This document shows, in pieces, positions 54,698 to 64,000 of a DNA stretch of 64,000 nt. The position numbers and the translations under genes are program-made. This stretch comes from Casuarina equisetifolia (lineage: Eukaryota; Streptophyta; Magnoliopsida; Fagales; Casuarinaceae), in assembly GCA_028551475.1 (NCBI GenBank), contig CM052354.1:21723258-21787257 (forward strand). Reading direction: 5' to 3'. The notes under the pieces are model-generated. The model did not search any database. It had not been told where the DNA came from and saw only the letters and a list, made by a program, of their open reading frames with translations. Numbering within the stretch: the first letter of the stretch is position 1; each line of letters starts with the position of its first letter.

Positions 54698-57600
54698 TTA
54701 CAGGGGAATAGCAGGCCCTCCAAATATGGGTCTCATGTACATATCATCGAACTTCCTCCAATAGGAATGTATAGTGTACACAGGCCTTTCCATCAGCAGC
54801 GATAAACTGTCCTTTGCACGGCTCAAGTTGGTTTCCACTGTTTCTTCACGAGATAGCAATGGAACGTCGAGGTCCTCTTTTGGAGAAGTGGATTCTCGAC
54901 TCCTGATTTTGATGCTTTCATGGTGAGGAATCAGATAGCTTATCAATGGCTTTGTTAGAAAACCAAACACCTGCAAGTATCACAAATACTGTCGAATCCT
55001 TGCAGGTAAAAAGCTCGTGCAATGTATCAATTTTCACCTCTAGTACAACGGCATTGTTAAAACAAACAAAAAGGCTAACGAGTTGTAAAAGGGGAAACAA
55101 TTTGTTTACACATGAAAAGGTTATATAATAAGTTGTAAACAAGATGGATGAAGATGCTTCAAAAATGATTTATGAGGAAGCCCTACGCCTTAACCACAAG
55201 CAATAAAAGATCTTGTTTACTTGGATAATGAATTTCAATTCTATGTTAGAAAGTTTACTTCCTCTTTAAAATCAGTTTGTTAACAAGTGCTCATTGATAG
55301 AATATTCTATAGTAAGTTAAAAATATTTTGAAATATTCCAACACATGTACTAATTGTAACCTGATTCAAAAAATTTATACCCTTACTGCAAAAGGAAAAC
55401 TCACACACAGGGAGACAGAGACCAATATACCAGTGTGCTGAAGAGGACTACAACAATAGTGTTGGTAATCATTGTAGCGTTGATTGGATCGGATGTAACA
55501 CCAGAGTAGGTGAACTTCCCAAAAAAAAAAAGAGAATTAGCTCAGGCAAAGGTTCTAACAAATATAAATTCTGTATCTACTACAGTGGGAAACCATCTTA
55601 ACAAACCACTAGTATAACACAAATCATCTCTAACCTGTTTAAAAGCCAATGCAATGGAGACTGCCCCCCTCATTAGCCCAGCCCACCAAATGATTGTCTA
55701 GATAGATAGAGATTTCAAAACCCATAGGCTGTGGGAGTGGCTACCGCCTTCTCTCTCAGTACGCATAGAAGTTATCATGGTAAATATGGCAATACCAACC
55801 TGGTGTTTGAACGTGATTACCGCTGTTCTCTCAGCCTTTCTGTTCAAGTAATTGGAAAGAGCAGAAAGTGGAAACACAAATGCTGCACGTCCAAGCAAGA
55901 TTAGTAAGATTAAGGCACCATCGATGCCCAACGCAGTCCCAAAACTGCAAAATGAACAAGAAGCCGTAGGCACAATTTAGATGAGGATGCCTGCAGTTAT
56001 TCCAGAAAACGAAAATTTTATGTCAAAGACACAATCCTAAGCGTTGTGCCATATAGACTATATCCATGCCAATAACAGCCTTATACCTTGTTATGAATTG
56101 ATGTGGATCAAGTAATAAACACACTTTCACAACAAATATAAAAGAACATTAAAGTTTGACACAATTCAGAGTAAATCATCCCTATTTTTGTAGGAAAACA
56201 ATTCTCAAACTAGTTGAGAGATCTCATATACTTATCCCCTACTAAGGAATTTTTTCCCGTCACGCACCTTTCTCAATTTGATCACTATATCCTACTAAAT
56301 GACAAAACATAAAGGATTTTTAAAGCCTCATAAGTAAATTGAAAATGCGAATCAAACAAGAGAAAGGACATTCAAGCATGCCCATGACGAGAATTTGCAA
56401 GGTCCCAATCACTTTTATTATTGTAAAATGCTTCTCTCTCATATGCTCATGAAATATGAATTTTTCTAATGCAAGCAAGAAAAAAGTAGTTGCCTGGCTA
56501 ACAGCAGTTTAACAAAGAAGGTATTGTTACATCCATCTCGATATTCAGCAACTTAAAACTAAATTAGATGATTTGAACTTTTATCAATAACTTACTGTAA
56601 CATATGAGTTGAACTGTACAAGGACAGAAACATAACCTTAATTTGCTCATTCTCCACTTTTCAATGTCAAGAGCATCCATTCCCACATAAAGAAATATGA
56701 ATGTTTCTGCAATGAATGACATTGTTGCAAACACATACCTGCAGAGAGAAGGCAATGAACCAACTATAAGTGCATGTTCTAATGTCACTAAAATCCAAAA
56801 CAATTCCTCTGTGCGTACCTGGTCGTGATTCTTGAACTATCAGTAATATTATGCCAGGCATAGTGCGACATCAGAATCCCACAAAAGAAAACGGTAAGAA
56901 TTCCACTAAGCCGTAGCAGCTGGACAAACAAATAGTAGGATATACATTATTGTTTCTGATTAACGATATCAATTTTGTCGGTTAAACTGAAATCGTAAAG
57001 AGAAGTTCAAGATCATCCCTTGCATGTTCCGGATTTTGGTGTCCTCACATATTTTACCCTATGTCCTCTTTTTCAGATAATAAGCCCCATCAGGCTACTG
57101 TTTGGTGCTTTATAACTCTAGTTTCTATGTAGATGTTATTTGAACAAATTACTTGTTCCTAACATTAGACAGAAATTATATGCTCAATAAAAATATGGCT
57201 CCCTACTCAAAATGGTTTTAGGAATCGACAATCTAACACTTCTGCATCAGTGAAATAATAACACTATACCAAGTGATTGGACCGTTTGAATACATGTCAT
57301 TACCTCTGCCAACATGTAGGAGAGATATGCCATCAAAACCATCAAAGCAATTTCTCGAACACTTGAATGCCTGTAAGCAGATAACAAGGCAGATTTTTAA
57401 AGGTGGCGCACTCCAAACTCCGTTTCCTCGCCTCCAACTATGGAGTAACCAACTCTGACAATCACATCATCACCGTTTGAGAACTTCTATGAAACAGTAC
57501 TTACCTCCCTAAGCGTAGGCCTTTAAGAACAAATGCTGTCACAAGTCCAGCCTGCAATGAAGTTTTAAGGCATGATATTTAATCAACATAGACATGATTA

Positions 57601-59567
57601 GTCATTGGAACCCGGGAATACCTAGATGTAAGAAGTGGTTTCATACATTAACAAATCGGTTTTTCAAAAGTTCAAAAGATGTGGTAAATTGATGGCCTGT
57701 TGTTGACGTTGGATATGCAAGATACTCTGGGCAGAAATCATTCACAGGTGCAATAAGCAGGAAGAACAAGCTAACTGGAAAAATTGCAAAGGTCATCATC
57801 CCTCTATTCTTAAATTGAATTCTTCTTCCACTTAACAGCAGCTCTTAATTCTAGTAGGTAAACAAATCATGAGCATGCAGCATGCAGCATTATTTAGTTT
57901 TAACTTACTTGTCCTGCTTATGTAGTAACTCACTATTAGAGCGGCACCTGGTCAAGTTTGGCTTCAAAGCCCCACACCTTCACTTGAAAATTTATTCTTA
58001 TATCTTTCCTTTAACCACGACTCTAAACTCTAGTAACTAACCCACCACAAGGACGCCTTATTTATTAGTCCACAGAAAGTATAACCTTGAATTAGAGCAG
58101 AAAGCATAATTATTTTCCTAAGATCATGATGATTATCATAGCCGATTCTGAGTATCAAATAACATTATGAGCAGTTTTAGAACAGGATACGATTATGAAT
58201 TTGAATTAACCTAAAATTCAGACAAGCTCAATCCGAAAGGATCTCATTTTTTTTCATCTCACAGCAAGATTGTTTAATCACAGGTATGTTAGAGTGGCTA
58301 CGAATGTCTGTATTTGGTAAAGTCATCAAGGGAATCTATCATGCTTGTAAGCCCATTTTAACTAACATGACTTACAACGACTCCAAGAGCAGTGCTTGTG
58401 GAGAAGAGGTAAAAGAAATCGCCAATAACAGGAAGTATTGTCCTGCTATCTAGTCTTGAAACATCAAGCTTTTGAACTGAATTGAACAGAACAACTGTTG
58501 TAGCATCATTCACAACTCCTTCCCCGAAAACTAGGCTGTACAGTAGAGGAGTTTCATCTTGATGGAGAACCTGCATGTAGAGATTGTATCATAGAAGATC
58601 CAACGCTGAAAGCATATGACCGGAATTAAAACAAAGTGAATAACTACAAATCCACCAACCTGCAGTGTACACACTGTATCAGTTGATGAAAATATTGTTC
58701 CTAGAGCTGAATCAGAACAGCGAATAGTTATTCCAAATACGTGTTGGTCATGTAAGGTACATATGAACGGCGACAAAGAAGACAATGTTACCAATATAGT
58801 CTCGTGCCGTCAGCCCAGCAAAGCCTAGATTTGGAAACAGCAACCGGCAACCTACGCAAATAAGAAGAGGTAGAGTTCCAGAAGTGGATTCATGAAAAAC
58901 AACCTTAGGAAACAATAGATTTAGATGTTACCAGCGGTAATGATTATTGCTGAAATAAAAACTCCAATCACCCCAAACGACATGATGATTAGGAAATTAT
59001 GGAAGAACTGCTTCTTCTTCACCTGAAATCTATGGTACAGAGATAGCTGATCCAAGTAAGATATACTCTTTAAGTAGCCAGGTCTGGAGTCATCAGAATT
59101 ACTTCAAGAAAAAACATGCCCTTACCCTGCATTGAATATTATCGGTGGAAGAAGATAAATGAAGAACAGTTCTTCGTCAAATCTAAGGATGTGAGAACTC
59201 TTCCCTTTCCTCAGAAACAAGATTACGGTTCCAGCTACGCATCCCTACTCAAACACAACATTTAGAGGCAATAAGTAGATAAATAAACAAGATCAACCCA
59301 CCATTCTTGCTGCTGTTAGAATTAACATACAAACGGCGGGATATTCTTCTTAACATTCAAGCAGCAATCTCAGATGGCAGTAATGGGGGCAGAGATAGAG
59401 AGAGACGTTACGGTCAAAATGGCAGTGATGGACTCGTTGACCCAGCGGTTTTCTGCAAGCAAGTGACCGATGACTAAGCAGAGACAAAGAAACGCCACGA
59501 ACAACGTGATCGGCACCACCTGTTCATGGTCGTTCCCAAGGTTTTCAACAAATTCAGATACCACCAT
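54698..59567 (-). CDS. NHX: vacuolar Na+(K+)/H+ antiporter, NHX3/NHX4-like, complete
   Basis: A CPA1-family exchanger that moves Na+ or K+ into the vacuole in exchange for protons, supporting ion and pH balance. Predicted 518 aa in 14 exons, all in phase: 59412-59567, 59126-59244, 58932-59029, 58792-58851, 58660-58706, 58376-58570, 57505-57551, 57304-57370, 56819-56919, 56637-56738, 55800-55944, 55635-55697, 55431-55514 and 54698-54970. Visible motifs: VAFLCLCLVIGHLL helix, amiloride-type LFFIYLLPPIIFNAG, SSTDTVCTLQ, the FGEGVVNDAT ion-binding pair, YVGMDALDIEKW, WWAGLMRGAVSIALAF and the C-terminal YTIHSYWRKFDDMYMRPIFGG. The FKQFTYSGVT and LLMERPVYTIH stretches point to the NHX3/NHX4 branch of the vacuolar class. 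The start at 59567 follows a CT-rich 5' UTR. No lesion seen. Confidence 0.93.
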
Positions 59568-61107
59568 CGTTGCCTTTCGAAGCTCTGAAACTTCAGTCCC
59601 CTACAAACAGGCGCACAAACAGAGACAGAGATGGAGAGAGCAAGAGCAAGAGCGAGAGCGAGAAGGGAGAGAACAGGATTGCCCAGGAAAAGAAATGTCG
59701 AGTGTTCGGAGCTTGAACTGACACGTACGGAAAACTGCGTGGGAGGATAACACGTGGTGAACCGGTCCAACGTTGGGGACTGCTGTCCATGAAGAGGATG
59801 TAGTCGGTTTGCCTCCATAAAAATTCATAAATTCGTTTAACGTTTTCGAAGTCGTTATAGTAGAGACACTGTTTGGGTTATCAAGGCGACGACAATGGCC
59901 TCGCCGTACCAACTCTATCAAGACGAATCAACAGTGCCTTTTAGTATTTATTAATATCTCCCTCGACGATTTTTGATTGCACTCATCATTCATTCCTAGT
60001 GTCCTCACTTCGCTGCGGCCTCCGCCAACGACCCCTTGCAAGATTTGCTGTGACCATTCATCGCCTTAACAGACTCTTAGTAAGATAACAAGTCCGATGT
60101 CCACTATTTTTTTTAATTAACAAGTCTAAACATAATCTTAAACTATACCCTTTATTAAGAATAAAAGTCTCATATTAAAAAACATATTACTTAGTAATGT
60201 TAGATATAAAATTTATTTTTTAACTAAAAAATTGAAACATTTATTTTACTCCATTCAACTTTAAGCTCAAGACATATTTAGCATGCCAAAAATTTTAAAA
60301 ATGAAAGTTTCACATTGGATACTTAGGTCATATCTAAGTATAAAAAATATCTTTTTAATTCAAAAATTAACGTTTAAGTTAAATGTAAAAGTTTATGATA
60401 TCCACAACAACTACCTTATTTCAATTTTTTCATAAATTAAAAACATATTAGATTTTAATATTGGAAAGTGTGCAAAACCTAGAGCACTATAAGAACACGT
60501 GATTCTGTAACAAGAGGTGGAAATAAGTAAAAAATGAGCATAAATTTTTTTTTTTGAATATGTAAGTTTTATTCAGAATATTTGAAGTCTAGAAGTTTAG
60601 TAGTATTTTTTGAATGCTACAAACTCCATCTATGTATATGAGAAGACTAGGATTGAAAGTCTCTAACTTTCACTCAAAAAAGTATATGTATGAAATGATA
60701 ACAAATATTGCTCTCCCTTGCATAATATTTCTTACTTTTACCAATAAGATCATAATCAAATTAAGATATCAATTGCCTTATTTTAGAATCAAATATAGTT
60801 ATATAGAGTTCATATACAATAAATAAAATAAAATAAAAGTTGAAAACGATAACTTGAATAAATTTAGTAACCACATCTCTGCTCTTTGTTTGAAAGCAAA
60901 TATTTATAAAAGGGTATCTTATATGACTCTTTCCGTAAGAAAAAATACGGAAACATTTCCTATTCTTTTATTCATATCTAATTTTCTGTGTTTATGTTGT
61001 ACGGAAGTGGCAACTTTCCGTGTTTATTCGACTCGATTTCAATGATCATGGGAAGTAGTATGTTGTACAGAAGTAGTCACGGAGTCTGGTCAGCAGCCGG
61101 CTGTTTT

Positions 61108-61282
61108 GAGATAAGATCTGAAACTTCGTAGCAGCACCACATACCGTCCGTGATTGAACATAGGAGGGTCGTCGTCCGTAGACAGACATGCCCTGAGATA
61201 ATATCTGAAGCTCCGGAGAAGCACCACCACATACGTCCCATTTTTAACGTAAGAGGGTCGCCGTCAGCAAACTGACAGGGCG
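61108..61282 (+). repeat. imperfect tandem duplication in the GDPDL promoter
   Basis: Two copies of about 85 bp (from 61108 and from 61195), each starting 'gagataa.atctgaa' and containing 'agcaccac...catac' and 'gagggtcg.cgtc'. They lie 100-280 bases upstream of the (CT)n tract. Confidence 0.75.
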
Positions 61283-61383
61283 TTTACCGTCGCTTTCCAC
61301 TTTCCCGAGGTCGTTGGTCGCTTCTGCAGTTCGGTCTATATCTTTGGACCATGACCGGTCTTCAGAGCTCAAGTCTTCCTCTG

Positions 61384-61386
<3 letters not shown>

Positions 61387-61459
<73 letters not shown>
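61387..61459 (+). repeat. (CT)n microsatellite in GDPDL 5' UTR
   Basis: About 36 CT units ending 85 bases before the start codon. CT-rich leaders are common in plant core promoters. Confidence 0.95.
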
Positions 61460-61461
<2 letters not shown>

Positions 61462-61544
61462 GCTAGCTCGTTTTCTTCCTCTAGGCAAAGCAAAACTGAC
61501 ACGTTCTACAGCTTTGGGTGAGTTCCGGACGAGCTTCTCCGGCT

Positions 61545-64000
61545 ATGCGTAACTCAGGCGGCGGCGTGGTTTTGCTTCTTCTGCTTCACTTGTTAGTAGT
61601 AGCGTTGGTCTCTGCTAAGGGATCTAACTTGACGAGTCGCTGGCAAACGCTTAGCGGTTTGTGTTTTGCTCAAACTTTCTCTCCTCCTTTCGAGTCTTTC
61701 ACCTTTCTTTGCTTTTCTTTTGATTTTCTGCTCGCTCGTTTTCCCCGTGTATTCCGAGAACGTGAAGGAAAACGAGAATTTTGCACCCTTTCCCTCACGT
61801 TTTTAGTGATCGAGCTCCTTCACCGAGAATGACTTCGATTCTCAATATACTTTATTTCACATACTTTTAACGAGTTCTAATTCTAACATATTAGTCTTCC
61901 GTATACAAATTAGGATAGACTAATCCCTTTTTTCACGCATGAATAATGACAAGGTCTATCTTTCTTAAGAAGAAAAAGGAGACCTCATTCATAACTTCAC
62001 CATGCAACATACTAGTATGTTGGCTCTCTGTAACTTTTGTACTTCTGTTCTATTGGGTCCTCCATGAAAGTAGAACAATGGGAACGAAGCTGGGGCCATT
62101 TGCATACGTCTTGACGAGAGAGGGAACTCACGTAAATATGCTTGATGTGTAGGTAAGGCTCCCCTAGTGGTTGCCCGTGGTGGGTTTTCAGGCCTATTTG
62201 CTGATTCTAGTTCCATTGCATATAGTTCGGCAGTGTTGCTTAGTGTTCCCGACGTGATCTTATGGTGCGACGTGCAATTGACGAAGGACGGTGCTGGGAT
62301 TTGCCTGCCAGATCTCAAGCTCGAAAACTCTACCCTCATCTCATCTTTTTTCGCCGCCAACAGGAAAAAGGCATATCTTGTTAATGGGGTCCCTACCAAA
62401 GCCTATTTTTCAGTGGATTTCACCCTCCGGGAGCTATCATCTGTCTACCGTAAGTCTTACTGCTGACTATAAAGAGTGATGGAACATTTATTTAATTTTT
62501 AAAATCTTAAGTTTTTGAAAATTCACTCATATTCAAAAGTTAATTCTAAATGAGTAAATTATTTTTTCTTCTAAAGAGGGTTTTTAAACATTATTTTATT
62601 ACCATGTCACATCATTCTTAACATATCCCATCATCTAATCATTAAAATACTTCTCATGAAAATTTTTAGTTCACAAGCAAAGAAGTCGTGCATTTAAATT
62701 TAGAATTTAATAATTTATTCTAATCAAAAATAAACTTTTTAATAGATTGGTCTTTCTTTTTTATAAAAATAATTTTTAAGTAAGATTTAAAAAAAAAAAT
62801 TTGAGAATTGTCACGTTACTTCTTGCAGTCAATTTTGAGTTGTAAATTTCATGCCCGAAGGATGCTACTACATCTAAGCCCTGATATTACACGAGAAAGC
62901 TCCTTTTTGTCTTTGAATATAGTTTATAAAGATGAAATATATTTCTTTTTTCTAAGGAGAACTTCTAATGTAGATTTAGATAATGTAAGACAATCAATAT
63001 TGTTCCTAATATCACGAACCAATGATGACAATCTAATTCCTGCAATTTTCTGTAAGGATAATGGTTATCAGGCTGTTTGTTACTTGACATAAGATCCTGC
63101 ACTGGCAACTAATACAAATATCTCTGTTTCTAATCAGTAACTCAGGGAGTCTATTCTCGAACTAATAAGTTTGATGGCCAAGGCTACTTTATTCTCACTG
63201 TTCAAAATGTGGCACAAGATATTAAACCACCAGGCTTATGGCTGAACATTCAGGTAAACTCTGTCTAACGTTAAACTGGTATCTGCATTCTTTTTACTGT
63301 AGACATGCAGGATCTGGCTTTCTTATATTTCATTTTGAACAATCCTTTTGTTCTAATACTTCTGCAGCATGATGTGTTCTTCACTCAGCACAATTTAAGT
63401 ATGAGAACATTTGTACTTTCTGTGTCAAGAACTGTTCGTGTTACTTATATTTCATCACCGGAGGTGGGTTTCCTAAGAGGTATAGCGGCAAGATTTAATC
63501 CAAGAAACACAAAACTAGTCTTTCGGTTTCTTGGAAAAGATGAGATCGATCCTTCAACCAACCAGAGTTATCGTTCCCTCTTAAGTAATCTTACTTTTAT
63601 CAAGACATTTGCATCTGGAATTCTTGTTCCAAAGGCTTACATATGGCCTGTGGACGATACTAATTACTTACAACCTCATACATCTCTTGTCCTGGATGCA
63701 CATAAACAAGGGCTTGAAGTTTTTGCATCAGATTTTGTTAATGACGTTCCTTTGAGCTTCAATTACAGTTATGATCCAGTATCTGAGTCCCTGAATTTCA
63801 TTGACAATGGTGATTTCACTGTTGATGGTCTGCTGACAGACTTCCCTGTTACTCACTCAATGGCTAGAGGTAAGTCATTGTCTTTAGCTTTGTAGAAACA
63901 GAGCTCACCTAACTATCATGTTCTCCAACTGTTTGATTCGTGAACATTCCGAATGAAACTTCATTGAGGTACCTCAACCTGTTGACAGACCTCCTGGGTT
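61545..64000 (+). CDS. GDPDL: glycerophosphodiester phosphodiesterase-like protein (GDPDL/SHV3 type), 5' part
   Basis: Four exons: 61545-61656, 62153-62449, 63138-63253 and 63368-63869 (342 codons), with GT-AG introns and consistent phase. The gene continues past the window; 63870-64000 reads as intron. The ATG at 61545 opens a signal peptide ([17 protein letters not shown]), then [12 protein letters not shown] and the first GDPD-like domain: [62 protein letters not shown] and [16 protein letters not shown]. The usual HRG of catalytic GDPDs reads ARGG, as in the SHV3 family. Family members are GPI-anchored cell-wall/plasma-membrane proteins with two such domains that affect cellulose and pectin organisation; the second domain and anchor would lie outside the window. 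Several N-glycosylation sites (NLTS, NLSM, NLTF) fit an exported protein. Confidence 0.92.

Larger units (their letters stand above)
59568..61544. promoter_or_regulatory. head-to-head intergenic region between NHX and GDPDL
   Basis: About 2 kb shared by two divergent genes. On the NHX side, 59617-59675 is purine-rich on the plus strand (CT-rich 5' UTR on the minus strand). 60080-61060 is AT-rich with nothing recognisable. The GDPDL side has an 85-bp imperfect tandem duplication, a TATA-like 'tctatatct' at about 61336 and a long (CT)n run. Confidence 0.6.

Noticed and set aside
61518..61832. 104-codon frame starting at 61518
   Set aside because: It runs through the GDPDL exon 1 donor into intron 1. 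The true exon starts at ATG 61545 and ends at 61656.
62808..63092. 94-codon plus-strand frame
   Set aside because: Entirely within GDPDL intron 2, with no family similarity.

Overview
The window is nuclear DNA of a flowering plant, almost certainly a eudicot. It is AT-rich, with introns bounded by GT and AG, long noncoding stretches, microsatellites and Copia and LINE elements. It also carries plant-only gene families: a TIR-NBS-LRR-type C-terminal domain, G-type lectin S-receptor-like kinases, a vacuolar NHX antiporter and a GDPDL protein. TNL-type resistance genes are missing from grasses, which favours a dicot. The species cannot be named from the sequence.

From 0.5 to 46.1 kb the window is a disease-resistance/receptor cluster, with all genes on the minus strand. 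0.5-2 kb holds coding-like exons I do not recognise. 2.3-4.63 kb holds two tandem copies of a TNL post-LRR (C-JID-like) domain, fused at 4.63 kb to the broken first exon of a lectin receptor kinase (RLK). Two RLK genes with seven exons each look intact: A (5.85-9.45 kb, 798 aa) and C (29.9-33.6 kb, 788 aa). A third, E (42.7-46.1 kb), has every splice site but one nonsense codon in kinase exon 5. Copy D (36.86-38.1 kb) kept only the ectodomain exon, and its splice donor is mutated, so it reads as a secreted 400-aa lectin/PAN protein. About 1.13 kb of D looks identical to C, as if by gene conversion. Two decayed copies, B1 and B2 (11.4-13.5 and 17.3-24.9 kb), lie in a tandem duplication of a roughly 6-kb unit. 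B2 was later split by a young 5.7-kb Copia element (18935-24650; 225-bp LTRs, 5-bp target duplication CCTAC).

46.9-54.2 kb is a very old, stop-riddled Copia element on the plus strand with recognisable LTR, primer-binding site, integrase, RT and RNase H. A degenerate LINE RT lies at 35.3-36.6 kb, exactly where RLK copy D was truncated.

From 54.7 kb on there are two ordinary housekeeping-type genes, arranged head to head across about 2 kb: a complete 14-exon NHX3/NHX4-type vacuolar Na+(K+)/H+ antiporter (minus, 54698-59567, 518 aa) and the first four exons of a GDPDL/SHV3-type glycerophosphodiester phosphodiesterase-like gene (plus, from 61545, running off the window).

The cluster follows a birth-and-death pattern: duplication, partial copies, sequence exchange between neighbours and transposon insertion. 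Exon boundaries for the genes were worked out by hand from splice sites, reading phase and comparison among the paralogs in the window. They are predictions, not transcript evidence.
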